DNA of 64,000 bases from Druceiella hillmani (taxonomy: Eukaryota > Arthropoda > Insecta > Lepidoptera > Hepialidae). A program made the translations under genes and the position numbers. Of the stretch, positions 13,860 through 28,303 are shown in pieces. The notes below the pieces were generated by a model. The model ran no database searches. It was not told the origin of the DNA and saw only the letters and a list, made by a program, of their open reading frames with translations. How positions within the stretch are numbered: position 1 is the stretch's first letter; every line of letters begins with the position of its first letter. The DNA lies in contig JAYKKI010000004.1 in assembly GCA_039881145.1 (NCBI GenBank), positions 48,663,001 through 48,727,000 on the forward strand, written 5' to 3'.

Positions 13860-14200
13860 CTAAAGATCCCTAAAGCAGCGACACCTCACAAAAAGAGGAC
13901 GCGGCAGGAGTTAGACGGACGCTGCGGAGGACTAAATCAATTTACTCCAGAGAAAATTAATGAAACAAGCCCATTAGAACAAATTGAACGAGATTTACTT
14001 CACAGTTAATGGTTATAAATGTGACGTTGTAGCTCGCCGTGGGATTCGCAGGCGAGCGCGCTTTAATAAAATCACCAACAGCCGAGATTACGGTGAGGAT
14101 TTGTGGGAATAGTCTATGATTATGCTTTAAGTGTATTCGGATGTGAAGCTGCCACCGTAGCTATGGTTCGTCGTTGAATGGAAATGGAAAAGCGGGCTTA
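13860..14200. other. GC-richer island without a reading frame
   Basis: The stretch contains several CpGs (for example GCAGGCGAGCGCGC) in AT-rich surroundings. No open frame spans it, and it could be a regulatory or conserved non-coding element. Confidence 0.35.
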
Positions 14201-14734
14201 GTACGATTTAACATTTTTATTACTTTGTCGATATATACCTATATTCCGTTTTCCTTTAAAGAAGTATACACAGCAATAATACGATATCCCGAAATCGCAC
14301 TTTTATGGATCGCACTATATAAAGTGTAGTCAGCATTTTCGTTTAAACCAAGACAAATAGTTTACGTGAAGCGCCTCGTAACGGTACCTTATTTAGCGAT
14401 TAATGGACAGATTTCACCGTTATGTTTTGTTTTTCATTATACGGAAATTAAATTCGAAAATTATTATCGCAATTATATCACCGCCTACCTACTAACTCAA
14501 ACATATTTCAAAAGCCTCTGTAGATGAAATACGTTTTATGTAAACGCGTAGTTTATTCCACGACTTATAACAACAGCTGCAAGTAAATATTCATCGTGAG
14601 ATATACAAGACGTTGGAATGAAGAAGTTAAATAAATTTTCAAAGCGTAATGAGCGGCTGCGAGCAACTAAGGCTGTAAATCTAGATAAATTGTAACATAT
14701 TGCCGAGATTTTTAGTATATTAGACAAACGTGTG

Positions 14735-15055
14735 AAGATACAGTATGTGTACGTAACTAGACACTTAGTTTATCCTCTGTCTAAACACCAAAATTTGGTC
14801 GTACGCTCTGATAGCTGGATGAGATAATATTGATACACTAATTTTGAAGATGATTTCATTTATTTAAATAATTGATCTATATTTATAACTAGACACTTAG
14901 TTTATCCCCTATCTAAACACAAATCCCCTATCCCCTATCTAAACTAAATTTGGTCACACGCTTTGATGCCTGAATGAGATAACGTCGATACCCTACTTTT
15001 GAAGGTGATTTAATTTCTTTAAATGATCGATCTATATAGCTCATTAAAAACTATA
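14735..15055 (+). repeat. Two diverged tandem copies of about 150 bp
   Basis: AACTAGACACTTAGTTTATC occurs at 14755 and 14887. Each copy continues to a TTTGGTC...ACGCT..GAT motif and a TGATCTATAT/CGATCTATAT end. The second copy has an extra short CCCCTATCTAAAC duplication. Confidence 0.8.
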
Positions 15056-17513
15056 AAATTTCATTTAATTTTAGTGGAATATACTTCTATTGGATAAAGG
15101 ATACGTTCCTCAGAATATTTTTCGATTTATTTAAAACCGTTATAAAGTTGTATCTAGACAGTTCTTCTACTTAGTCGTGCACTCTTTATAGAACGGTCAT
15201 GGTCATGTTTCGGTTGACCTTTCAGTAGCCCTTTTCGAGATGCTTCTCCATCTATCTCTATTTTCGGCATTGTGCAAAGACACATTGATGGTGGAGTGCA
15301 TGATAGATTTCATAAGCTAAGACCATCTTATGCGATAGTGTGCCCTTGATCTGTTTCATTCCATTTTTCCTGCACTACCAAACTTTTCATCGAGCTTTCA
15401 TTGGGAGTGATGTGTTCAAAGAACTTCAAGACTCGTATTTGCATAGTTGACGATAACTTTTCTTTTACTTTAAGTCCTTTTAAAATTGGTGCATTGGTGC
15501 GAGGAGCAGACCATGGAAGATTTCCAACACCAAATGTAAGTTTTTAATTTTTTTAATGCAACATTGTAATATTAATTTATCAATATATTAATAAAGCAGA
15601 GTTGTGAGATACCAAATGAAATAAAAAGATTACCATTCAGCAACTCATTCATATTTTTTTTTATTTCACGTAATTTTTGTCATATATTTAAAAACGCTAT
15701 TTTTGTTTTGTACCGGCTGTCTCCCAGGGTTTGACACGCGTGAAATACGGAATAAGAAAAAAAAAAATTTTTATACATATTTTACTTTAGCTCAAGTAGA
15801 CAGGCCAATTTGCTTAATTAAAAATTATTCTAGAGAAAGGTGAAGGATTAATGATAACGCTATTTGGGGTCAAACAGATAGATTGATATTGACCTATATA
15901 ATTGCTTATTCCAATATTAAATTAAAAATATGAAAAGTAAGTACGTAGAGGAGGGATGGCGTATTAGAAATAGAAAATGAAAGAATCTAAAAAAAGAAAA
16001 AAGAAAAATAAAGAATCTGAACAACAAAAACAATTTTCACTATTATCTAAATGATTGATCGATTTTCCGAAATAAAAAAGAAAACATTCCTAGTTCTTTA
16101 AAATATCGTATCATATTTCATATTTTATAGATATGGAAAACTTAAAAAGAGCAAAGGTACATATAGATCACAGCATTATACTTTATAATATATTTATTAG
16201 CCTGTAATATAATTTATTCATGTGCAAAACTTTGTATCGATTGGTCAAGCGGTACTGTATTACCTACACATGTAATGTAATAGTAACGAGACCGTGTCTG
16301 TAATGTGGCATCATGCGAAAACCACTTGATAGATTTTAATGAAACTATGCTATTTTCATCTTACAGATTTGGTAAATATATGTAATAGAAATCGTCAAAG
16401 TTATTACTCAACTACAGATTACTACTTAATTAAGTGACAGCGACATCTGTTATTTTCATAAGCTTTATCATGAAAATGTAGTTTTCTAATTCTCCACTAG
16501 ATGGCGGTATTTATTTTATTTTTAATTAATGGCAATCAAACGTCGGTTTATATTGATTTATTACTCAAAATAAGATACGTATTGTTGATTAAATAACTTT
16601 AACAGTATTATCAAAACATGTACACTTTTCCGTTCAGTCGGGTCATTATGTATGCAATAATATTTTTTTTTGAGAATCCATATATTTTCCAAATCTACTC
16701 TTAATTCTCTTTCATCTGATACTCAACACGACATACTTTGTTGAAATTTTCACAATATCGCCTTGCTTTTCTGTAACGTGTATCCTACGATAAGAGCGTA
16801 AGGATCATATTGAACCTATCTATCAAAAATTTTCTATCCTTTGGTTTTTACGAGGCAATCAAGAAATTCACTTAAAATATACATATATACGCGAATTCCG
16901 TACACAACACGCTCCATTTTTCACAGTCGTATAATAGCGGAATAATAAAGGAAAATTGCGTCGTAACGTATCGATATGTGTCATTGAAACGCATGGAGTG
17001 AAATGAAATTCTCCAAATATCAATATCGTATCATGCTTTAAACTGATTATAACATCGAAATTTTGTGTTGCTATATTATCAGAACGAAAAACATTTATGT
17101 AAAAGTAATAAAATTTAACATATCGTGTTCTGCAGCATGTCAGTATAAATCGACAACATAAACAGCGCAGGTCATACGTGACCGTACATCACAAAGCATA
17201 GCGGTACTAACTTGATTACGGTACGCCCGGTTCACTGAATTCGCAATGACTAATTGCTTCCGGCTTGTTTACGTTTAATTCTACTCCTGAATTATGGGAT
17301 TAATGAATTCGTTACTGATAAGTAACTTTGTTGGGAATTGATAATTATGTATTACATATGTGTGTACTGCAATTTAACACATACTACTTTACAGCATAAT
17401 ATAAAATCCATAAAGGCGTATTGCAAATAATATGTGCTCCAACTGTATTCTGTCATTTCCAGTCCTCAAATAAACGACAAAATTTTTCCTTTATGCATTT
17501 TATCCTAATACTA
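15056..17513. other. Non-coding stretch
   Basis: Mixed AT-rich sequence, with a somewhat GC-richer part around 17150-17290. No exon or mobile element recognised. Confidence 0.4.
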
Positions 17514-18058
17514 TTAGATGGGTAACTATTAAACCCACCATCTCGCCAAATTAGCGTTAGGTCATATGCCAAACAGAATTTCCAACTTCTTCATCAGTTA
17601 TGGAATTATTTTTCTAATGCAGTATGAGATTATGGAAATAACCTCACCAGATGATGCAAACTTAACCCAGGATCCTGTTTCCATACTGTTTTATATACTT
17701 TTTAAATTTTAATGTAGGTTATTGTAAAGATCAAAATGTGTTTCTTTAAATCTTTTGAACTAATGCTTGGCTGTGTCATGCCTTCATCCTTCAATGTGTA
17801 TACATTACGTGTTGATTTGCATGCTGTTCGACCTTAACAGAAAATTCTTTAACAAGATAATTCTAGGTTTTCTTCGTACAATTTCCAAATTTTCTTTGTT
17901 CTTTACTCGCAGAAAACTCAGTTATTGATTGAACAGGAGATCGAATGCCGGACAACAGGAGATCGCTATTTGCATGCTACAAAAGATATTTGAGACATTT
18001 CTGTAACATTCAAAAAATCCCTAGAAAAAAGTGGCAGGTTTTAGTTATTAATCTCACA
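17514..18058 (-). mobile_element. Internally deleted relic related to the 32.8-33.9 kb mariner
   Basis: The left end (TTAGATGGGTAACTATTAAA) matches the TIR of the intact-ended mariner with several differences and follows a TA. The right portion, with TCGAATGCCG near 17941 and TTTCTGTAACAT near 17999, then AAAAAGTGGCAGGTTT, parallels the right end of the other copy (TCGAATGCCG near 33793, TTTCTGTAACAC near 33839, AAAAAGTGGCGAGTTT). The element is only about 545 bp and I see no catalytic blocks. An open frame at 17945-18235 overlaps this relic and is not a gene. Confidence 0.55.
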
Positions 18059-20019
18059 ATATTAAAAGAACCTATTATACTTGATTCCTACAAGATATTA
18101 TTAGTACCAACTGATATATGTATTCTACTGAATTTCATTACTCCGCAGATACCCGCCTTTACAACCGGTCAAGATGTTTCTTGTTTCCTTATCATGGACA
18201 GGAAAATCTTAATACTCATTAGCTATCAAATGTGAGCATTGTAAGTTCTTTTATCTGAACCGATCATTCCTGCACATATACCCAAACTATAAAATGAAAA
18301 TCTTTCTTTTATCAAATAGGTTATTGAATAATGTTATAATTCGATCATAATTATGTATGAAATTGCTAACAGTAATAAATACAACGTTTCGAAAATTGAG
18401 ATGCAGCTGACTCAAAGGTCATTTGGTAAAATATATTTGTCATAAAGAACTGCCGTAAGCATTGTGATTGTATTGTTGGGCTTAGAAAGGACTAATAACT
18501 AATGCGCCGCGTACCCGGTGTCAAACCCAGTCGTACATCGGATTCGCTGTAAGAAAATAGCAGTTTACTTAAATTTTATATGAAAGGTACCCCGCTTTTC
18601 AAATTTTTCTCGAAAAACAAGTTCATTATAAAGTATCCTAAATAAACAAGTTAGGAAAAAAGGAAAAAAATTCTGAAGATATTTGGGAAAAAGATCTCCC
18701 AAATACAATGTTTCATCCACATCGGTCAAATAATGTAAGCCCTAAATCGTGCAACGAACACAGACATACATAAACAAACATTTTTAATTTAAATTGTTTG
18801 TTCCTTTTAAATACTTTAGGATGGTCTACAAACAAAAATTTTGCGTTTTTTGCGAAATCGAAAGATTTCTTTACCAAACATGAAAATATTGATAGATTTG
18901 TTCTGCCCCTACACTTTGAGAAATTTCAAGGTTATTTACAAATAAATATAAGACTTTTCTTCCTATATGATTTTAGAGACATTTCTTCGATAGTTTTTAC
19001 TTGGCACCAACGTGATGTCACTGGATGGCATGGTATTTAGAAGCGACTGCCAAATCACACTAATGGATTTCAAATAATAACTTATCTCATTGTAACGGTT
19101 AGTTTTGGATAAAAATTTTACATTCCTTTTAATTCTTTCTTCGAACGAGCACAATGTATATTCTCATATTTTGTTATTCAGTGATGTAGTAAGCAAATAC
19201 AATTATTATATAATAATACGCACTTAATTACTAATAAAATTAATAACAATTATCATTGCTCGAATGAAAAAGAAAAAACAAATTCTTACATTTACTTTTA
19301 AACATATTTGCAATTTATAAAATTGTTTTTGTTGCATTTCCATAATTTCACCCACCATCTAGAATTAAGAGTCAAAAGAACACAACAATAACGAAAAACA
19401 GGACAACGTCGTTTCTAAATTATTCAGCAAATCCAACTCTGCGTAGCCAAATAATTCGCAAAGTCAACGTCGTTGGGGACGCGCGATAGAATAATCTAAA
19501 TTATTTCATAATTTACGTAAAAGGTTACTTTTGATTTCTTCAAAGCCCTGAGTAAACGCAAGCCCGCCCTGGATGCTAGCTGTTAGGGTGACCATTCGTT
19601 TTTATGGTTCCGTATATTGAAAATAAAAACTTATGCTGGAACTTTGCAGTCCGTTTTTCCTTCTATTTATCTTCATATCATTATGCGTGTCACGGCCTCC
19701 TCATTTTTCAATAGTTTAAGAATGAATTTTAGAAGAATTAAGAATTTTCATGAACATGAAAACTCTTTTAGTTTAAGATGAACTTTTCCGAAAATACGTA
19801 GTTGAATTACATGTATACACAGAAATAAAGAAACACATCCTGATTTTGTCAGGTCTTTGTTGAGGTTTACAGTGGTCAAACAGTTAGAAATGGCATGGTC
19901 GGGATATACTGCTCAACACTTTGCAGACTCGCATCTCGCAAAGGAGACGCATCAAAAACAATTTTTATAAAAATATATTACCTTTTCAATTGCATTGCAA
20001 TTGAAATTGCAAAGGAATA
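18059..20019. other. Non-coding stretch
   Basis: Short open frames at 18798-19040 and 18963-19154 overlap on opposite strands and show no domain. Nothing else seen. Confidence 0.4.
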
Positions 20020-20640
20020 TAAGGAGCATGCAACATTTTCGATGGCATTTTAACAGACGTCTTGAATGATATTCCATTTAACCGAGTCCGTAGAAAAAAG
20101 TTTTATCCCTGTGTCAGATTTCTGGATATAAGGAGTATCCAATATTTTAGATGGCATTTTAAAAGATCTCTTCAATGATATTCCACTCGATGGAGTCCGT
20201 AGGAAAAGTTTTATACCCAATTTATATTTACGAGTATAAAAAGTATGCAACATTTTCGATTTCGTTTTAAAAAACCTCTTCTTCGTGATCTCCACTCGAC
20301 GAAGCCCGTAAGAAAAGTTTTATCCCCAATTTAGATATATGGGTACAGGGAGTATGCGACATTTTCGATTGCATTTTAAAAAATATCTTCTTTGTGATCT
20401 CCACTCGATGAAGTACGTAGGAAAAGTTTTATCCCCAAGTCAGATATATGGGTACAGGGAGTATGCAACATTTTCGATTGCATTTTAAAAAACCTCTTCC
20501 ATAAAATTTCACTCAACGGTATCCATAGAAAAAGTTTTATCCCCAATTAGATATATGAGTATAAAAGGTATTCAATATTTTCGATTGCATTTTAAAAGAC
20601 CTCTTCAATGACACTCCAATCGATGGATTCCGGGAGTAAA
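20020..20640 (+). repeat. Tandem array of about 110 bp, six diverged copies
   Basis: GTATGCAACATTTTCGATTG recurs about every 110 bp (near 20027, 20135, 20239, 20350, 20460, 20565). Each is followed by AAAACCTCTTC and GAAAAGTTTTATCCCC. Confidence 0.9.
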
Positions 20641-20685
20641 AAAAGTGAGCAATTCCAAATTTGTTTCTATTTCTTTCAACCATCG

Positions 20686-20960
20686 TCGTCATGGTGTGTA
20701 GCGTTGATTACAAGGCTTACGACCTTAGAAGGAAACGTGAGGTCCCAAGTTCAATTCCCAACCGCTAAAATGCCCACAAACTATAGACAGTCAGTAAAGC
20801 CACTGATGTGAGAAGCTACGTACTGTATATAAGATCTCCATTGGTATGGACAATACCTCCAATGATACGCGCATTGGTAAGACCTAAGTCTAACAGTAAA
20901 CTAAGACAAGTTATTGATGATAACTTCTCTGCAATTCCGTAATTCAATTACATATTCGGT
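20686..20960 (+). mobile_element. Possible tRNA-derived SINE
   Basis: The segment from 20690 has a tRNA-like layout: GTGTAGCG near the start and a good Pol III B box (AGTTCAATTCC, near 20748) about 55 nt later. An unrelated body follows, ending in AT-rich sequence. The A box is poor and no flanking duplication was identified. The open frame 20608-20811 crosses it and is not credible. Confidence 0.4.
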
Positions 20961-22528
20961 ATTAAACTGACAATACTATAATGACAGTCATGAAGAAGTT
21001 ATAAGGATTCGTCTATGACAACCCTAAAAGCGATGTAATTTTAATAATTAATTCATTCACAAATTCTTTAATTTCCCCACTATATCTATCACAACTACTA
21101 AATATCTAACGCGTAAAAGTACCGAAAAATGGTGACCCTTGTTGCCATACTCCTCGGGCATCTTAATAATTAAATTCCTCGCAGGGCAAAGTTCATAAAA
21201 TAACTTTAGCAAAAAATATCTTAACAAAAATTCCTCGTCGTCGGATAGGCGCGCTCTGTGCGCCCCCTGTGTATGTTCGAGCATAATGAAGATCGGTACA
21301 TCCGGTTGTTATGACGACGGGACAAATATTGATAAAGCTATTCGATATTCAGTTTAGATAAACAGGTAATTTGACTCTGCACGAAGGGGCAGAAAGATCC
21401 ACTGGACAAATACCTTGTATTATCCTAAAATTATTAATAGATTTTCTTATGGATGTGTCTCCAATTTCTAAAGATACGATCAACTCCGTATATTTTGTAA
21501 ATTATATCATCAAATCAGATAAATTATAAGTAAATATTAAAATGTTAAAATTTGTTTAAACACATATTACTTATGAATTATAGACTTTAAGATGTATATC
21601 CTCACATTAGCCGACCTATTACTACATGGATAGTCTCTTCCGACAGTCAATACACTATATACTGAGAATTTAGTATTATAGGAGACTACTGTAGATCATC
21701 TAAGAATCGTATGTGTTAATGTAACAAAATTAATTCAAAATGTATGAACAAATGTTATTAATACTGGTTATTAATAAAATTTAGGAGGAGGGAAGAGTGA
21801 GATGATAGGATAAAAAAAGAAATAAGTAGTAGCGTAGAACCAACACAAAAACAATATTTTGGACAAAAAATCAATTTTGTTTCAGAATTTGGCAATATAT
21901 TGTGAAGTATGTAGCGAAATAAAACTCATGGAAATTGGTAACATATTTGAAATGAAAAAAAACTGTCATTTTCGTACGAATGATCGTAAAAGGAATTGAG
22001 TAAGATAAATATAAATTACAACAATGCTAAATTATTGGAAATGTATTATTACCTAATAAAGCAAGAATTTTGATATAATTATTTTAGATTAAAGCACAAA
22101 ATATAAATTAAGTACATTTCATTAAGCGATTTTGCCAAGTTCCAATCCCAAGTTTTACACACTATTGGTTTAAGAATCATCCACGCGACGAAAAATTCAT
22201 TACCAACGTGACGAAAATTACGTTCCTCCACGCGAAGAAAATAGCCAACAGAAGCTGTTAAATTCGAAATCGAAACAAATTATAATAAACAAATTCGAAA
22301 CCGTTAAAATTATGCATACAAATTTACATGAATAGTGGATACAAATAATTACAATTTAAATTAGTTTGATTGAACCGACCGACGAATCTTAAATAAAACC
22401 AATAAAGAAACGTTCAATAATAAAGAAGCTAATTTCAATTTACCATTGCAAATCTAAAATTAATTGATTTAATACAATTGGTCAGCCTTAACAGAAGCCA
22501 ATTGTTACTCTGTTCATTTCTATGGCTC

Positions 22529-22530
<2 letters not shown>
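20961..22530. other. Non-coding stretch
   Basis: A minus-strand open frame of 75 codons (21284-21057) lies in slightly GC-richer sequence, but no domain or splice context supports it. Confidence 0.4.
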
Positions 22531-22594
<64 letters not shown>

Positions 22595-22627
22595 GTGTGT
22601 GTGTGTGTGTGTGTATGTGTGTGTGTG
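22531..22627. repeat. Compound (AT)n-(GT)n microsatellite
   Basis: (AT)n to about 22592, then (TG)n to 22627 with one interruption. Confidence 0.98.
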
Positions 22628-25413
22628 AAGCGAAGGAAAAAAGTTTGCCTGTACATTAAATATTGTTTATAATAATTTTAGGAAAATATAAATAAGATAG
22701 AACCTAGGACAAAATATTTCTATATCTCAGTTTTTTATAAACAAATGTAGTATCGTTTTACAGTTGAGTTCTTTTCAACCTGAGGAAAAATACAGTAACG
22801 TTTTGTAATTATTTTCGGACGCTCTCTCAAAGTTCTGTGTAAGTTTATTTATTTATTAGTACCCGTACCACTTACTGAGAAAATTTTGATCAAATTTTCA
22901 TTATTCTATTAAAGTAACATATCTTAACGTGACGTCAATAATCGCCACGTTAACCATGGCTAAACGTAATTTTAATTTAAATGTAGTTGGATGAAATTAG
23001 CAGTATTCATGAGAAAAGGTATTAAAATTAAAATAGTAATTTTCTTTCAAGAAAAATGGCGGATCCTTTGTTATATTGAAGCTATTGAACAAAATATTAC
23101 TGTTAATAATGCATTCGAAACCATTACTCAATATTTTTATTTACAAACGCTAAATTTACAGTACAAAAATACTTAATATTACCCACGTTAACACACGAAT
23201 ACAAAATAAAACTATAATCAAAGATTATTATTTGAAGTAAAACCTCTTTCTTTATTTTGTTCTTAATAGCGCAAACAAAAAGTAATATTTAATAATAGGA
23301 ATCGAGAAATATTTCTACAAAGGATGATATTTACCTATAAATAATTTCACAATAACGTATTTTATCTCGCTTTTAATAAAACTAACAAAAACAGAATTTG
23401 TATTTTAAACACAAATTATGTCTTGTTATGTTACATAAACTATATAAACTCCAAATAAAAGTAATTCTGATAAAATTTCGTAAATATTTCTTTGGTGATG
23501 TACCAATTCATAGTTACTATTAAGATGAATGAGACATATTGAGAGAGAAGATGTAATAAAATAAAATAAATTAATTTGAAAACACATTAAATAAGAATTA
23601 TTTGGAAAAAATATACTGTACATTAAAATATCTTGTCATAGTTAGTAGAAAAACGTGAAAAAAAATATTTAACATTCGAATTTCACTCCCATCAAAATAT
23701 CTGAAAAAACATATAGTCGATCTCATATTCTCATTCATTTTCTCGTTGATAGGAAAGAAAATCGCCAAATCTTTATTTACCCCCGTCGGACAATATCCCC
23801 GCCGAGGTCTTACTGTATTTCCAAATAATGCTTGAGTCAAATAGCGAGATCGGCACGTGAAATGTGGCGCCCGTCGCCATATTGGATAATACATTACAAA
23901 GAAATGATAAAAAACCAGTCAGCCTACGGACAAAACGTTTCACGCACAATTTCCTCCGGGGGAGCGGCGGGCTAGCGGAATATAAAAAACGAAAATATAT
24001 TTTCGACGGATAATTTGGAACGAAAATGTTGACATATTTAAGTGTACCTGCAATTAAAATTTTCAATATTTTTATTTTCCAGATATAGAAATTACTTTTC
24101 AATAACACTGAATGAAGTAAACAAGTTACCCTGACAAAGTCAAAGAGTGGAATAATTTTACTGCAAGCAATAACAGCTGTTTCAAAAATAGTAGTTATGA
24201 GAGAAATGCTTAAAATATTTACAGCCTCTTGAGAATTAAGAGTTATTTTAATAACTGTTCTATTTTTTTCTTATTAACCAACTAAAAGTAGTCATAACTG
24301 CATTTACCATTACCAAACTAATTCAGATCTCAAAAATAAACGTAATCTCAAAAGAAGTTCAACGACACCAATTACCTCATTACAATTCTATAACTAATGA
24401 TGTTCTGTGCAACTTAGATTTGAAAAAGGTACATCTTTTTGGTGTTCCACACTTTTTTCTGAAATTTGAATGAAATGTATTCATTTTACGTAAGAAAAGA
24501 AATAAAAACATTTTAGTGAGATTTTCACAATTTTATACCCCATTTAGCTAAAAAAACAAGAAATTCAGAACTTCAAAAAAAGAATTTACAAATCTAAGTA
24601 CTTCAAATCTAAAAACAATTGACGACTATCATTTATCTTATACATCGTTTATACTCAGCATTAAATACTTTTAAAATTTAACAAAACTATCACAAGTTTC
24701 CCGCTTTCCTCCACGTATCGTCATAACCGTTCCTCTGAGCTCCGATGTCTGGAAGTAATTTTCTTGAGATGTTCAATAAAAAGCGTCGACGGAGGGGGTG
24801 CGACGGCGTCTTTAGAAATATTTTCAATAAAGCCTAACTGATATTATCATTACGTATTCAAAGCAACCCTTTCCTTTTCAAATAATTATTACATTTACTG
24901 CTTATTAATGACGACGAAGATAATTAACAAAAATTTGTTTTGAATTGGAAAGTTTTTTGGGCGGCATGACTTTCTGTAATTATATTGCTACAAAAGTTGC
25001 TTTGTGTAATTAAAAAGGATGTTTTGACAAATTTAGTCATCTTTAATCATAATGAATGTTTATTGCATGAAAAGAAGTCATGAAAATCTCAAATAGCCAA
25101 TTTAATAATTTATATTTTAAATAGTGATATATATGGACTAAATAATATCACTCTGACTATTGCGTTTTGATCACGCACGTCATTTTGAGTGACATAATTA
25201 GTGACGTACTTGTCTTGGCATTAATTGATTCATTTTATACTTAAGACTTTTTTAATTCCAAAAATTGGAGTGGTAAAAGACAGTGAGACAAATAAAATCA
25301 CACATTTTTTTAGCTGTAACCCCATTACTTCAAAATTACAGCGCCGACATTAAAATATATTTTCCGTTTGACAAGTTTATTTAATTAAATCACAGATAAC
25401 AATTATTTAAATA
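22628..25413. other. Non-coding stretch with a GC-richer island at 23740-23960
   Basis: Two overlapping minus-strand frames (23894-23598, 24108-23773) cross the island. They share no recognisable domain, and their partial overlap in different frames argues against coding. A second GC-rich patch lies at 24700-24835. Confidence 0.45.
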
Positions 25414-25444
25414 CACCACCCACCCCCACCCCCCACCCCACCCC
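25414..25444 (-). repeat. C-rich tract, G-quadruplex candidate on the minus strand
   Basis: The plus strand has successive runs CACCC, ACCCCC, ACCCCCC, ACCCC and ACCCC. The minus strand therefore holds five or more G-tracts of at least three with one-base loops. Confidence 0.85.
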
Positions 25445-28303
25445 ATTACGATGTGCATTCTTAGCTAACCAGTTTAAATTTGAATTAATGAACACTATAC
25501 GCCCCTTTTTACTTTATAGGAGCACGATCATGCGTAATCATATTTATGTTTATCGTATGTTTTTCTTAACTTTGTGAAAAAGTAATTGATATTACATAAT
25601 TTTATTCATTTATTCATAGACTTGAATATACACAACTGATATATATGGACTCGCGCACACGTGCTCAAATGCGTATATGACACAGGGTGGAGAAGGGAAA
25701 TAAGATATGAAAGAAAAAACAGGACAATATAATAAAATATTATTGTACATTGGTGGGGCATTTAGTATAAAAAATAGTGACTTATCCTACCATTTTCATA
25801 GGCGGTAATGGAAGGAATAAATGAGTAATGTGTAACGATGAAAACCTCACTGCTTTACCGTTAGAGACATACTTGTTATTGTCTTGTATCCCGGCGTAGT
25901 CGGATACAACTTATCTCCTTTATTTTGTAACATACAAGTCTTTATGCATGTTCGCTTATCGCTACTCATTTTTTACAATTACATATCTTAATCTATGCCA
26001 GAAATAGTAGTTTTATTTCAATAAAAAAACAAAATTTAGCACGTGAGAAAATATTATATTTTATGGCTCAAAGGAAACTCGTATCCTAAACTAACTCTAC
26101 TTCGTAAATCTGGTTTTCTGGATACTATATATGTGCATTTTAACCTTCCGGATTTACCTTTATTTTTTTACCCATTCCTCTGTTTCCCTTTGTGTTTAAT
26201 TTGGCAGCACATTTAATTAAATTTTGGAAACGATAATATACAATATTTTTGTCAACGAAATCGAATACCTTTAACGGTCATGTTGAAAAAATTAAATCAA
26301 ATTAATCCTGTTATCTATCTAAATGTAAACAGTTAACCAAACTTTTAAGTTAAAACATTATTACTAATATACTCTACGGCACAGATATTCCAATCGTGAT
26401 CAATTACAGTCAGTGTCATCACCATGCCTGACGTATATATCACTGATATAATATGTTCACTTATATATACTACATGTTCACTTATATATTACATGTTCGC
26501 TTATATGTACTAGATATCACTTGTATAAGTGTTTTTTACTTGCCCATTCATTACCTACAGTCATTAAATTGAATTTCTATCGATCTTTTCATTTACATTA
26601 TAAGTAAACTTGCTTTCGTCGTGAAGATCGTTATTCATTCTTTCAGCCAAGCAAATTCATACTTTTACAGTACTTTCAGTCTTTCCATTCGTCGGCGTTA
26701 AACTTTTCAACAAATGATTGTTCTATATTCCTGTTTTAAATTATTATTCCGTAGAACGTTTTAAATTATATATTTTCAATACATAAATTAGTCTGTGTGT
26801 GTGTTTTAGGTACGATACATACGTAAATTAATGTCGGTATGTGGGTTAGGATCATGTACATCAATAGATGTGGGCAGCATATACCTAATGTCAATAAGAT
26901 AGAGTCACCAGCGGACATTAAACATAGAATGTTCAATTCTGATTCTTGTATAACATCCATTCATTATTGATGTATAAGTTCCATCAATTCGGATTCCTCA
27001 ATTCTGATTATTGTATAACATCCATTATACGGCAATGATTCCAACCTTACCTAGATACGAAAAAATATTTGTAAAGTTTAATATATTCGAACTTTTACAT
27101 ATTTTTCTTTCAAATAAATCAATGAAAATGTGAAAATCCGTTAGATCCAGCATAGAAGTATCTTTACCATTGATATTTTACCAAGGAATACGCCATAGAA
27201 ACGATTTTGAACGTTTGTATGTGATACTATCCATAATATTCTTTATCTGGTGTGGTCAACCTCTTCACTGGCATGGAAATATGCTTGTGTAATATATAGA
27301 TTATGTGGAAAATACACTATTACTGGAATAAACAAACAAGTAAGACGAGCAGAAATAACAAATAAAACCTGTTAAGCATGAATAAAACTTGGACTAAAAC
27401 TTCCGTAGACACAATCGTCATTTAAAGGTACAGAATATTTGTAATAAATAAATTTACAAATATTACTATTCTTTCCCAGGCCTTCTTACAATTATTTAGA
27501 AAATACAGTAAATTTCCTAAATAACTGTAACATTTAGAACCATTGTTATAATTTTCAGGTTAACCTAGAGTAAATTTCTAGTAACACTGTGTTTTTTTAA
27601 TTATTTGATTTTAGGAGTTTTGGATATGTCAAAGGTGGACATTGTTTTCAGGATATTTTCGACAACATATCGATCTCGATAATTTTTTCCTTCAATTAAT
27701 ATAATATTTTTCATTTGACTCACGACGTATAACTATTAAAAAGCAGAACTTTTTTTACTTCACTCGCCTCCTCATAAATTTCCATACATAAATATTAACT
27801 ATTTTAATATGTGCGAGTTAATATGCCTCACTAACACTCCAAATGTTATTATTTTTGAAATGCTTAGTAATCAAAAATTGTCAAGTCAGTCAGTGGGTTA
27901 TTTTTGCTAATAAAAATAAAAGAAATGAAATAAGAAACACGGTGAAAACGGTGGAAGCTTCTATATTTAAATTTTAAAGAAAACGCGATGAAGAAAATCT
28001 CTAGGAGCATTTCTCCGAGCAAATCATTCAAGCCCTTTTTATAGGTAGACGCCAAGGCAAGGGATTAAGGTGAAATGGTTCACATTAATTACGAGTAATA
28101 AATCAAGATTTAATGGATTAAGACGATATCCTTATTAGTTATTACTTCGTTTCGGGGGCGTGCAGCACTCCTCTTGAATATTTAACTCTTTTTTGTAATA
28201 TACAGCGTGCTTGATTTATGAGTACTGGATAATTAATTTACCTTCCCCTAGCGAACCGCAACTTGATAGATATTTCGAGTTTTCTCTTATATCCTGTTGT
28301 GGA
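25445..28303. other. Non-coding stretch with short duplications
   Basis: A 24-bp TACATGTTCACTTATATA module occurs three times at 26450-26515. A TGTATAACATCCATT module is duplicated at 26945 and 27011. A GC-richer patch lies at 28020-28270. Confidence 0.45.

Noticed and set aside
17945..18235. 96-codon plus-strand frame
   Set aside because: It overlaps the right end of a mariner relic and has no domain.
23598..24108. Two minus-strand frames of 98 and 111 codons over a GC-richer island
   Set aside because: They overlap in different frames, have no recognisable domain and no clear splice sites.
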